Source of the DNA: Myceligenerans pegani
Lineage (GTDB): Bacteria > Actinomycetota > Actinomycetes > Actinomycetales > Cellulomonadaceae
DNA: 64,000 nt
Direction of reading: 5' to 3'
Assembly (NCBI RefSeq): GCF_014892515.1
Contig: NZ_JADBGR010000109.1
Location: 199,579-263,578, forward strand
Shown: piece after piece, positions 52,035 to 60,744 of the stretch
How positions within the stretch are numbered: the stretch's first letter is position 1
Layout of the letters: every line of letters begins with the position of its first letter
Notes under the pieces: model-generated
Seen by the model: only the letters and a program-made list of their open reading frames with translations
What the model was told of the DNA's origin: nothing
Database searches by the model: none
Made by a program: the position numbers and the translations under genes

Positions 52035-52951
52035 CCGCCGACAACACCGTCCCCGACATCGCCCGCGTCCGGGAGGTTCCCCGGACCGTCAAGGACACGG
52101 CGAGCTATACCGTGTTCCGCGTCGTGAACGCCTGCGTGCTCGTGATCATCTGCGCGGTCACCCTGTACCCGTTCATCAACCTGGCGGCAAAGGCGTTCAG
52201 CTCGCAGGGCTACATCATGGCCGGGCAGGTGAACCTCTGGCCGCGCGGCTTCAACCTGACGACCCTCGAGTGGCTGGCGCAGCAGGAGCGCTTCTGGACC
52301 GGGTACGGCAACACGATCATCCAGACGGTCGGCGGGACGACGATCGCGATGGTGCTGACCACCACGATGGCCTACGCCCTGGCCAAGAAGCACCTCAAGG
52401 GCCGCGGCATCGTGATCGCGATGGTCGTGGTCACCATGTTCTTCAACGGCGGCCTGATCCCGAACTACCTGCTGATCACGAACCTCGGGTTCAAGAACAC
52501 GATCTGGGCGATCATCGTCCCGAACGCCATCAGCGCGTTCAACCTCCTGGTGATGAAGGCGTTCTTCGAGAACTTCCCCAGCGAGCTCGAGGAAGCGGCG
52601 GCCATCGACGGGATGACGACCTACGGGATCTTCTTCCGGATCGTGCTGCCGCTGTCGAAGGCGGTCATCGCGACGATGATCCTCTTCTACGCGGTCTTCT
52701 TCTGGAACTCCTGGTTCCCCGCGATGCTCTACCTGAGCGACGCGGAGCTGCAGCCGGTCACGTTGTACCTGCGCAACCTCCTGGCCGGGGCCTCGGGCGC
52801 CGGGCGGGAAGCCGGCATGGAGGAGGTCCAGATCGGATCGAACCTCAAAGCCGTGACGATGCTGCTGACCGTCATCCCGATCATCGCGGTCTACCCGTTC
52901 GTCCAGAAGTACTTCGTCACCGGCGTGATGCTCGGCTCGGTCAAGGGCTGA
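52028..52951 (+). CDS. ABC importer permease (LplC/YtcP type)
   Basis: A 307-residue permease with six helices: VVNACVLVIICAVTLYPFIN first, LEEAAAIDGMTTYGIFFRIV as EAA loop, and FFNGGLIPNYLLITNLGFKN, which is specific for the LplC/YtcP group. Two adjacent GTG codons (52028, 52031) can start it; 52028 is seven bases after GGAG and is preferred, while 52031 gives a GTGA overlap with the upstream stop. Substrate by family: complex plant oligosaccharides. Confidence 0.92.
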   Translation: MVTADNTVPDIARVREVPRTVKDTASYTVFRVVNACVLVIICAVTLYPFINLAAKAFSSQGYIMAGQVNLWPRGFNLTTLEWLAQQERFWTGYGNTIIQTVGGTTIAMVLTTTMAYALAKKHLKGRGIVIAMVVVTMFFNGGLIPNYLLITNLGFKNTIWAIIVPNAISAFNLLVMKAFFENFPSELEEAAAIDGMTTYGIFFRIVLPLSKAVIATMILFYAVFFWNSWFPAMLYLSDAELQPVTLYLRNLLAGASGAGREAGMEEVQIGSNLKAVTMLLTVIPIIAVYPFVQKYFVTGVMLGSVKG

Positions 52952-53125
52952 GCCGCGCCGGGCGGCTCCGCCCGCCCGGCGCCGTCGTCGGGCATCGATC
53001 ACCACACCCAACGCCCGAGCATGACACGGCACACCACGGATTCCCCGACCGAAAACGATTCATCAGACGGCGTCACCCACCGGGTGCGTCACGAACGACG
53101 TGGTTCAGAACACCGGAGGAGAACA

Positions 53126-54784
53126 ATGAGAATCACACGGAACAAGGCCGTCGCGGCGTCCGCCGCGACCGCCCTGACCGTCACGCTCGCAGCGTGCGGC
53201 GGGGGCGGCACGGACGACGACGGCGCCGCCGCCGGCGAGATCGACATGGAGTCGCAGATCGGCTACATGGAGGACTTCGAGGCCGGGACGACGTTCACGG
53301 CGACCGAGCCGCTGCAGTTCGGCCTGCTGTACCGCGACCACCCGAACTACCCCTTCCAGGAGGACTGGCCGATCCTCCAGCACCTGGAGGAGAACCAGAA
53401 CGTCACGTTCGACTTCGAGAACGTGCCGCTGGAGGACATGCAGCAGCGCCGCTCCGTCCTGATCTCGTCGGGCGAGGCCCCGGAGATCATGCCCGTGACG
53501 TACCCGGGCGACGAGTCGCAGTTCGTCAGCGGCGGGGCGCTCCTGCCGATCTCCGACTACGTGCAGTACATGCCGAACTTCCAGCAGAAGGTCGAGGAGT
53601 GGGGCCTGCAGGCGGAGATCGACGCCCAGAAGCAGGAAGACGGCAAGTACTACATGATCCCGGGGATCCACGAGGTCACGATCCCGGGCGCGTACACGAT
53701 CGCGATCCGGCAGGACCTGTGGGACGACGCCGGGCTCGAGCACCCGGCCACCTGGGACGAGTTCGCCGAGCAGCTGGAGATCATCCAGGAGGAGAACCCC
53801 GAGCTCGACTACCCGATGACGGACCGCTGGTCCATCAACGGGCCGATCGAGGCGACGCTCTCCGCCGCGGCCCCGAACTTCGGCACGGTCGCGGGCTGGG
53901 GCTACGGCCTGGGCCTGCAGTGGAACCAGGACGAGGGCGTGTACGAGTACGCGGGCGGCTCCGACGAGTACCGAGACCTGGTGGGCTACTTCGCCGGTCT
54001 CGTCGCCGACGGCCTCCTCGACCCCGAGGCACTCACGCAGGAGGACGACCAGGCCGAGCAGAAGTTCGCGTCCGGTCAGGCCGCCGCGATCGGCTCCAAC
54101 GACCAGGTCATCCTGGAGTACCGCGACGCCTTCGCGGAGATCGGCGACGACACGGCCGAGATCGCTCTGCTCACCGTCCCGGGCGGCCCGGCCGGCGACT
54201 ACATCGCCGGCGGCACGCGCCGCGAGTCCGGCCTGATGTTCTCCGCGCAGGCCGCCGAGTCCGACCACTTCCTCGCGATGCTGCAGTTCGTCGACTGGCT
54301 GTACTACTCGGACGAGGGCCTGGAGTTCGCCAAGTGGGGAGTCGAGGGCGAGACGTTCGAGCGGGACGGCGACAAGCGCGTCCTCGTCGACGACGTCACC
54401 TGGGGCGCGCTCAACGCGGGCGCGCCGAAGCTGCTCAACAGCGACTTCGGCTACTACAACGGCGTCTGGTCGCTGGCCCACGGCTCGACCGAGGACCTCG
54501 ACATGTCGATGCGCAGCGACGAGGCGGTCGAGTACATCGACAACATGAACGCCGTCAAGGAGGAGCTGGAGATCCCGCCCGCCGTCGCCTACGACGAGAT
54601 CGAGCAGGAGCAGGCGGGCCTGCAGCAGACCACGCTGCAGGACATGACGTTCCAGGCCACCGCGCAGTTCATCCTCGGTGACCGCTCGATGGACGACTGG
54701 GACACCTGGGTCTCGGAGCTCGAGGGCGCGGGGATGCAGGAGTACGTCGACCGCGCGAACGCGGCGGCCGGCGTGACGGAGTAA
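53126..54784 (+). CDS. ABC importer binding lipoprotein (LplA type)
   Basis: A 552-residue lipoprotein (lipobox LAAC, Cys24). The large size and the pieces LLYRDHPNYPFQEDWPILQH, QRRSVLISSGEAPEIMPV and YYMIPGIHEVTIPGAYTIAI identify the LplA/YtcQ group, which pairs with LplB/LplC permeases. The ATG at 53126 follows GGAGGAG. The 174-bp gap upstream holds no gene. A 70-bp palindrome lies just after the stop codon and before GH39; such hairpins often stabilise the mRNA of binding-protein genes, which are needed in excess over the rest of the operon. Confidence 0.92.
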   Translation: MRITRNKAVAASAATALTVTLAACGGGGTDDDGAAAGEIDMESQIGYMEDFEAGTTFTATEPLQFGLLYRDHPNYPFQEDWPILQHLEENQNVTFDFENVPLEDMQQRRSVLISSGEAPEIMPVTYPGDESQFVSGGALLPISDYVQYMPNFQQKVEEWGLQAEIDAQKQEDGKYYMIPGIHEVTIPGAYTIAIRQDLWDDAGLEHPATWDEFAEQLEIIQEENPELDYPMTDRWSINGPIEATLSAAAPNFGTVAGWGYGLGLQWNQDEGVYEYAGGSDEYRDLVGYFAGLVADGLLDPEALTQEDDQAEQKFASGQAAAIGSNDQVILEYRDAFAEIGDDTAEIALLTVPGGPAGDYIAGGTRRESGLMFSAQAAESDHFLAMLQFVDWLYYSDEGLEFAKWGVEGETFERDGDKRVLVDDVTWGALNAGAPKLLNSDFGYYNGVWSLAHGSTEDLDMSMRSDEAVEYIDNMNAVKEELEIPPAVAYDEIEQEQAGLQQTTLQDMTFQATAQFILGDRSMDDWDTWVSELEGAGMQEYVDRANAAAGVTE

Positions 54785-54810
54785 CCCATCCCCAGCCGGG
54801 GCGGTCGGGT

Positions 54811-54880
54811 GTGTGGTCGGTCCGATGTCGCGAGGTCGGTTCCCCGGGGAACCGATCACACGACATCGGACCGACCGCAC
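54811..54880. repeat. 70-bp loopless palindrome, copy 4
   Basis: Two 35-bp arms with four mismatches meet at CCCC/GGGG (54845/54846). The core 40 bp (TGTCGCGAGGTCGG ... CCGATCACACGACA) has the same layout as the elements at 1643, 28045 and 34898. The outer arms GTGTGGTCGGTCCGA and TCGGACCGACCGCAC extend it. It lies between the binding-protein and GH39 genes. Confidence 0.85.
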
Positions 54881-54924
54881 GAGCACAGGCCGCCACAACT
54901 CATCTGCACCGATCAAGGAGACCC

Positions 54925-56580
54925 ATGAACCGCACTGTCGTGCCCGCCGGATCCATCGGCACCCTCGGTGACGCCTGGCGGGCGTGCGTCGGGACCGGAC
55001 GCTTCAATCTCGCGCTGCGCCAGGACTACCAGGACTCCCTCGCCCTGGTGCAACGGGAGATCGGGTTCCGGTACATCCGCGGGCACGGCCTCCTGTCCGA
55101 CGACGCCGGCGTCCACCGCCCCTTCGACGTGGCGGGCCACCGGGGCACGCGCTATGCGTTCACCTATGTCGACCAGGTGGTCGACGCCTATCTGAGCCTC
55201 GGCATCAAGCCGTTCCTGGAGCTCGGCTTCATGCCCGAGGCGCTGGCCTCCGGCCCGGACACCGTGTTCTGGTGGCGAGGCAACATCACCCCGCCCCGCG
55301 ACCACGCCGAATGGGCCCGGCTGGTGCGGGCGGTACTGCGGCACCTCGTCGACCGCTACGGCCTCGACGAGGTCCGCACCTGGCCGATCGAGGTGTGGAA
55401 CGAGCCCAACCTCGACGTGTTCTGGAAGGACGCGGACCAGGACGCCTACTTCCGCCTCTACGAGGTGACCGCACGCGCGATCAAGGACGTGGACGCGTCC
55501 CTGCCGGTCGGCGGACCGGTCCTCTCCCCCGGCGCCGACGACTGGTGGGAGCCGTTCGCCGAGTTCGTCACGTCCCGGGACGTGCCCATCGACTTCACGT
55601 CCTTCCACGCCTACACCACCGGCCCTGCCGAGCACGTGCCGTTCGGCGTCTACCAGACGCTCAAGCCCCCGCGGAATCTGCTCGACCAGTTCGCCCGCCC
55701 CAAGGAACTGCTCGCCGGCACCCCGCTGGCGGACCTGCCGGCGCACGTCTCGGAGTTCAACTCGTCCTACCGGCCCGACAACCCCGTCCACGACACCGCC
55801 TACAACGCCGCCTACCTCGCACCCGTGCTCGCCGGCGGCGGCGACCTCGTCGACTCGTTCGCCTACTGGACGTTCAGCGACGTCTTCGAGGAGGTCGGCA
55901 TCCCGACCTCGATCCTCCACGGCGGGTTCGGCATGCTCACCCACCGCCAGCTCAAGAAGCCGACCTATCACCTGTACGCCTTCATGGCACGCATGGGCGG
56001 CGAGGTGCTGGCCCGCGGCGCGGACCACCTGGTCACCCGCGATCCGGCGTCGGGCAGGGTGACCGTCCTCGCGTGGCAGCCGGTGGGCGGCTCGGACGCA
56101 CCGGACGAGCCGGACCGTCACGAGGTGCGGCTCAGTGTCCCGGTCCTGTCGGTCTCGTCGCCGACGACGACGACGGGCGCGGACTCGGGTCCGACGGCGG
56201 GCTCGGGCTCGGCCACATCGGACGTGCCGTCCGGCTCCGCCGCCGGATCGGCAGCCGGCCTCGCCACGACGCCCGCCCGCGCCTTCCTCCTGCGCCACGA
56301 CGTCGACGTCGAACACGGCAACGTCTGGCACGCCTGGGGTGAGATGGGACGCCCGGCCTCGCCGTCGTCCCGGCAGCTCGACCTGCTGCGCGAGACCGCG
56401 GAGCCGCGGCGGACCGCGGCGTCGGCCCCCATCGTGTCCGGGCACGACGGCGCCGGGCGCGTCGACCTCGACCTGACGCTCGGGCGGCACGGCGTGACCC
56501 TCGTCGAGATCGACGTGGTGCGTGACGAGACGCCGTCCTGGCTCGACGACGCCCGCATCCTCGGGAGGACGCCCGCATGA
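54925..56580 (+). CDS. GH39 glycosidase (beta-xylosidase type)
   Basis: A 551-residue cytoplasmic retaining glycosidase. The acid/base Glu160 in IEVWNEPNLDVFW and nucleophile Glu277 in HVSEFNSSYRP have the same numbers and spacing as I recall for the Thermoanaerobacterium GH39 xylosidase. Other signatures are FRYIRGHGLLSDD and FAYWTFSDVFEEVGIPTS. Xylosidase is the most common activity; alpha-L-iduronidase and galactosidase occur in the family. A Ser/Thr/Gly-rich insert of about 40 residues (SVSSPTTTTGADSGPTAGSG and onward) splits the C-terminal beta-domain. The ATG at 54925 follows AAGGAGA. Its end overlaps the GH42 start (ATGA). Confidence 0.9.
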   Translation: MNRTVVPAGSIGTLGDAWRACVGTGRFNLALRQDYQDSLALVQREIGFRYIRGHGLLSDDAGVHRPFDVAGHRGTRYAFTYVDQVVDAYLSLGIKPFLELGFMPEALASGPDTVFWWRGNITPPRDHAEWARLVRAVLRHLVDRYGLDEVRTWPIEVWNEPNLDVFWKDADQDAYFRLYEVTARAIKDVDASLPVGGPVLSPGADDWWEPFAEFVTSRDVPIDFTSFHAYTTGPAEHVPFGVYQTLKPPRNLLDQFARPKELLAGTPLADLPAHVSEFNSSYRPDNPVHDTAYNAAYLAPVLAGGGDLVDSFAYWTFSDVFEEVGIPTSILHGGFGMLTHRQLKKPTYHLYAFMARMGGEVLARGADHLVTRDPASGRVTVLAWQPVGGSDAPDEPDRHEVRLSVPVLSVSSPTTTTGADSGPTAGSGSATSDVPSGSAAGSAAGLATTPARAFLLRHDVDVEHGNVWHAWGEMGRPASPSSRQLDLLRETAEPRRTAASAPIVSGHDGAGRVDLDLTLGRHGVTLVEIDVVRDETPSWLDDARILGRTPA

Positions 56581-58763
56581 CGGCCCGGATCGCAGCCACC
56601 GCCCTCACAGCCACCACCATCCCCGCCACCGGCAAGATCCTGTACGGCGGCGACTACAACCCCGAGCAGTGGCCGCGCGAGGTGTGGGAGGAGGACTACG
56701 CCGCGTTCGGCAAGGCCGCGATCGACACGGTGACGCTGAACGTGTTCGCGTGGTCGCACCTGCAGCCGGACGAGGACACATACGACTTCTCCTGGCTCGA
56801 CGCGATCGTCGGGCGCGCGATCGAGGCCGGCGCCCGCATCGTCCTGGCGACGGCCACCGGCGCCCTGCCGCCGTGGCTCTCCCACCGGTTCCCCGAGGTG
56901 AACCGCACCGACTTCGAGGGCCGGCGGCACGTGTACGGGCAGCGGCACAACGCCTGCCCGTCGTCGCCGGTGTTCCAGCGGATGTCGGCGGCGCTGGCGG
57001 ACCGGATCGCCGAGCGGTACGCGGGCACGCCCGGCCTGGTGGCCTGGCACGTCGGCAACGAGTACGGCGGCGCCTGCTACTGCGAGAACTGTGCGGCCGG
57101 TTTCCGCGGCTGGCTGCGCGAACGGTACGGCACGCTGGACCGGCTGAACGAGGCGTGGAACACGATGTTCTGGTCGCACCTGTTCAGCGACTGGGAGCAG
57201 ATCGTCCCGCCGAGCGCGCTGTCGGAGCACTGGCGCGGGCCGGACCACACGGCGTTCCAGGGCATCACCCTCGACTACCTGCGGTTCATGTCCGATGCCA
57301 TGCTCCGTAACTTCCGCGACGAGAAGGCCGCGATCCGCCGTCACGACCCGGGCACGCCCGTCACCACGAACTTCATGGGGATGTTCCGGCCCATCGACTA
57401 CCAGCGCTGGGCGGCGGACCTCGACTTCGCGTCCTGGGACAACTACCCGCCCGGGCCACGCGAGCACGCCCGGATGGCGCTCGCGCACGACCTCATGCGG
57501 GGTCTCAAGGACGGTGCGCCGTTCTGGGTCATGGAGCAGACGCCGACCATCACGGCCTCCCGCGACGTGAACCCGGTCAAGCGGCCGGGTGTGCTGCGGT
57601 TGTGGTCCTGGCAGGCGGTGGCGCACGGCGCCGACGCCGTCCTGTACTTCCAGCTGCGGCAGTCGCGCGGTGCGTGCGAGAAATACCACGGCGCCGTCCT
57701 CGACCACGCCGGCCGCACCGACACCCGGGCCTTCCGCGAGGTCGCCGAACTGGGGCGGGAGTTCGAGGAGCTCGGCGGCGCGGTGCTCGGCGCGCGTACG
57801 CCCGCCCGCGTCGCGTTGCTGTTCGACTGGGACTCGTGGTGGGCCGCCGAGATCACCGACGGGCTCAACCGGCACGTGAAGTACCCGGCCGTCGTGCTCG
57901 CGTACTACCGCGCGCTGTGGCAGGCGGGCGCCCAGGTCGACGTCGTCCCGCAGTCCGCGGACCTGACCGGGTACGACGTCGTGGTCGCGCCGCTGCTGCA
58001 CCTGCTGAAGGGGGACGTGGCCGCGCGTCTCCAGGCGGTGGTGTCGCGCGGGGGTTCGGTCCTGGCGACGTTCTGGAGCGGGCGGGTCGACGAGGACGAC
58101 AACGCCTTCCTCATGGACGTCCCCGGCCCGCTGGCCGGGGTCTTCGGGATACGCGTGGAGGAGACGGACTCCGGCGAGCCGGGGGTGGTCAATCCGATCA
58201 CGCTGCGTCTGCCCGGGGCCGACGAGTCCGAGCGTGTCGCGACCGGCGGCCCGGGAAGCGTCCGGACAGGACCGGCCGACGGTTCCGGGGGCGGGGGTCA
58301 GCTGAATGCCGTCGTCGTCGACGGTTCGCTCGTCTTCGAGGTGATCGTGCCCGACGGCGCCGAGACCGTCGGCACCTACGGGGCCGACTTCTACGCCGGC
58401 GCACCCGCCGTGACCCGGCATCGCCCGGACGGTGTCGCCGGCGGTGAGGCCTGGTACGTCGGGACGGCACTGGACGACGACGGCGTCGGCCGGGTCGTGC
58501 GCCACGTGCTCGAGCGGCATGAGCTCGTGGGCCCGTACGCGGCCTGGCCGGACGTCGAGCTCGCGGTCCGGGAACGGGACGGCGAGCGCTCGTCGTTCGT
58601 GCTCAACCACGGGACGGACGAGGTCCGCGTCCCGGCGCACGCGTCGGGCACCGACCTCCTCACGGGACGGCGGATCGTCCGGGGTGAGGCGCTCGTCCTC
58701 GCGCCGACCGAGGTCGTCGTCCTGCGGGAGGACGGGGTCCGCGGAACGGGATCGGGGCCGTGA
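56577..58763 (+). CDS. GH42 beta-galactosidase (zinc-cluster type)
   Basis: A 728-residue intracellular glycosidase. Acid/base Glu162 is in WHVGNEYGGACYC and nucleophile Glu320 in FWVMEQTPT. Cys127, Cys167, Cys169 and Cys172 form the C...CxCxxC zinc site of classical GH42 enzymes. It lacks a signal peptide. A Gly/Ser-rich insert (TGGPGSVRTGPADGSGGGGQ) lies in the C-terminal part. Start overlaps GH39 by four bases, so both act on the same imported oligosaccharide, probably with beta-xylosyl or beta-galactosyl (or alpha-arabinosyl) ends. The 199 bp after it contain a 21-bp direct repeat (58766-58807) and no gene. Confidence 0.93.
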   Translation: MTARIAATALTATTIPATGKILYGGDYNPEQWPREVWEEDYAAFGKAAIDTVTLNVFAWSHLQPDEDTYDFSWLDAIVGRAIEAGARIVLATATGALPPWLSHRFPEVNRTDFEGRRHVYGQRHNACPSSPVFQRMSAALADRIAERYAGTPGLVAWHVGNEYGGACYCENCAAGFRGWLRERYGTLDRLNEAWNTMFWSHLFSDWEQIVPPSALSEHWRGPDHTAFQGITLDYLRFMSDAMLRNFRDEKAAIRRHDPGTPVTTNFMGMFRPIDYQRWAADLDFASWDNYPPGPREHARMALAHDLMRGLKDGAPFWVMEQTPTITASRDVNPVKRPGVLRLWSWQAVAHGADAVLYFQLRQSRGACEKYHGAVLDHAGRTDTRAFREVAELGREFEELGGAVLGARTPARVALLFDWDSWWAAEITDGLNRHVKYPAVVLAYYRALWQAGAQVDVVPQSADLTGYDVVVAPLLHLLKGDVAARLQAVVSRGGSVLATFWSGRVDEDDNAFLMDVPGPLAGVFGIRVEETDSGEPGVVNPITLRLPGADESERVATGGPGSVRTGPADGSGGGGQLNAVVVDGSLVFEVIVPDGAETVGTYGADFYAGAPAVTRHRPDGVAGGEAWYVGTALDDDGVGRVVRHVLERHELVGPYAAWPDVELAVRERDGERSSFVLNHGTDEVRVPAHASGTDLLTGRRIVRGEALVLAPTEVVVLREDGVRGTGSGP

Positions 58764-58962
58764 CCGGACGCCGGGGACGGGTGATCGGACGCCCGGGACA
58801 GGTGATCCGCGTCCGTCGCGGCGGCGTCGTCGCCGGGATTGATGACAGTTCGGTCACGCGCGATTCCATCTCGATAACGTGCCCCCGAACGCCGAGTCTC
58901 CCGTCGGCATATCGGGCTATCGTGCACGAACGTTGCGACTGAGGGGATGGGACCAGGGGGAC

Positions 58963-59709
58963 ATGACCGGGGAAGGGGACCGGCGGCCGGCGTCGGAGAT
59001 GAATTTCGGCACCGGGCCGCTCGCGCGCGTGACAAATGCCATCTACTGGTATCTCGTCACGGGCGTGCTCATGATCGTGGCGGCGCTGCCGGGTGCGTTG
59101 CCGATCCAGTTCCTGGAGAGTTCGCCGGGCAACGCCCCCGTTCTCGCGCTGTGCCTGGCGCCGCTCGCGCCGGCGTTCGCGGCCGGCCTGTTCGCGCTGC
59201 GTGACCGGAAGCGCGCCGACGCGCTGACGCCGGCGCGCTCGTTCCTCCGCGGCTACCGCCTGAACTGGGCGGACGCACTCCGCATGGCGATCCCGGGGCT
59301 GATCTTCGTGGCCATCGGCGGGCTGGGTGCCGGTGTCGTCGGCGACGGAGGCGCGCTGGCCGGCGACGGCGTGAGCATCCTCGCGGCCGTGCCCGAGGTG
59401 TATCTGGGGATGCTGATCGTGGTCGGGGCGGTCCTGGCGCTCTGGACGATGAACGCCATGGTCATCTCGGCGCTCTTCAGTTTTCGTGTCCAGGACGTCG
59501 CGCGGCTCGCCGCCTACTACCTGTTCGCGAGGTGGCGCGTCACGCTGGGAGGGCTTTCGCTGGTCGTACTCGGGGCGGCGATCCTGCTGCTGGCGGGCGA
59601 CTTCACGTTCGGCGCGGTCGCCGTGCTCTGGACGGGCGCCGTGCTGCGGAACCACCGGGCCCTGACGCGCGACGTCGAGGAGAGGTTCACGGCACCGGCG
59701 AACGAGTAG
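58963..59709 (+). CDS. DUF624 (YesL-like) membrane protein
   Basis: A 248-residue membrane protein with about five helices: AIYWYLVTGVLMIVAALPGA, then an N-terminal signature of the YesL family (MNFGTGPLARVTNAIYWYL region), IPGLIFVAIGGLGAGVV, LGMLIVVGAVLALWTMNAMV and LSLVVLGAAILLLAG. The ATG at 58963 follows AGGGGG. It is probably a late member of the GH39-GH42 operon or has its own promoter in the 199-bp gap. It is the second DUF624 gene of the window, again next to a carbohydrate ABC locus. Confidence 0.78.
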   Translation: MTGEGDRRPASEMNFGTGPLARVTNAIYWYLVTGVLMIVAALPGALPIQFLESSPGNAPVLALCLAPLAPAFAAGLFALRDRKRADALTPARSFLRGYRLNWADALRMAIPGLIFVAIGGLGAGVVGDGGALAGDGVSILAAVPEVYLGMLIVVGAVLALWTMNAMVISALFSFRVQDVARLAAYYLFARWRVTLGGLSLVVLGAAILLLAGDFTFGAVAVLWTGAVLRNHRALTRDVEERFTAPANE

Positions 59710-59859
59710 CGCGTCGCGGGTGCCGCGGGCGGGCCGAGGCAGGGAGATGCTTCGCGTTCTCGCCAGGCAGTCCGTGGGCAACCTGGCTTGGGGAGGAAAG
59801 TTCCGCCGCGGACCGCCCTCCCAATGTCGGTTCTTTACGACATGTGGCATCTTGGGCCC

Positions 59860-60744
59860 ATGGCGCAGACGCAGGGGGTCAGCCTCACGTACCGCTATCT
59901 GCGGGTGGGGATCGTTTCGATGGTGCTGGCGTTGTTCGCGGCGCTGGCCTTGCAGATCTCGGCGGACCGGGCCTCCGCCGGGCCCGGCGAGGAATGGTGG
60001 CTCGCCTCGATCAGTACCTACTTCTACACGCCGGTACAGAACATCCTCGTGGGGGTGACCGTCGTCGTGGGCCTCTGCCTCATCGCCATCAAGGGCCGCG
60101 ACGGCGAGGACGTGCTGCTGAACTTCGCCGGCATGATGGCCTTCCTGGCGGGGGTGGTACCCACTCCGCTCCGGCCCGACGCGTGCGCGGGCGAGCCGTA
60201 CTGCCTCGAGGTGCCCGAGCGCGTGGCGAACAACGTCGGGGCGTTGTTGATCGCCGGGCTCGCCGTGCTCGTGCTCGCCACCTGGCCGCGCCGCCGCCAC
60301 CTGGTGCGCCGCGACGGCTGGGACCTGTGGGCGACCTGGGCCGTCTGGGCGGTCGTCGCGGGCTGGCACCTGGCGTGGCCGACGTCGTTCCTGGGCTGGG
60401 CCCACTACGTCGCGGCGGTGCTGCTGTTCCTGTGCCTGATCGCCGTCGCCTGGGTGAACGGCAGGGACGTCGCGGTGACGAGCGGACCGGACGAGCGAAC
60501 GCGCGGGCTGAGCCCGGATCGGTACCGCCGGACCTACCGGGTCGTCGCGGTCGCGATGCTGGCGGTGCTGATCGTCGGCCTCGGGGTGCACTTCGGGTTC
60601 CGGGCGTCGGGCTGGGCGCTTCCGCCGCAGACCCTGTTCACGGTCGAGGCGCTGCTGCTGCTCCTGTTCGCGGTGTTCTGGGTGCTGCAGACGATTGAAT
60701 TCTGGGAGATCGGTCTTCCGGCGAAGGCTCGAACGGCGGAATAG
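59860..60744 (+). CDS. Integral membrane protein, unknown function
   Basis: A 294-residue protein with about seven hydrophobic segments. The N-terminal part, YRYLRVGIVSMVLALFAALA followed by WWLASISTYFYTPVQNILVG and LLNFAGMMAFLAGVVPTP, is a pattern I have seen in uncharacterised actinobacterial membrane proteins with an N-terminal SISxYxYTPVxN motif. A Cys pair (ACAGEPYC) faces outward. Start choice is uncertain: ATG at 59860 or 59824. It is not obviously linked to sugar use. The function is unknown. Confidence 0.7.
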   Translation: MAQTQGVSLTYRYLRVGIVSMVLALFAALALQISADRASAGPGEEWWLASISTYFYTPVQNILVGVTVVVGLCLIAIKGRDGEDVLLNFAGMMAFLAGVVPTPLRPDACAGEPYCLEVPERVANNVGALLIAGLAVLVLATWPRRRHLVRRDGWDLWATWAVWAVVAGWHLAWPTSFLGWAHYVAAVLLFLCLIAVAWVNGRDVAVTSGPDERTRGLSPDRYRRTYRVVAVAMLAVLIVGLGVHFGFRASGWALPPQTLFTVEALLLLLFAVFWVLQTIEFWEIGLPAKARTAE

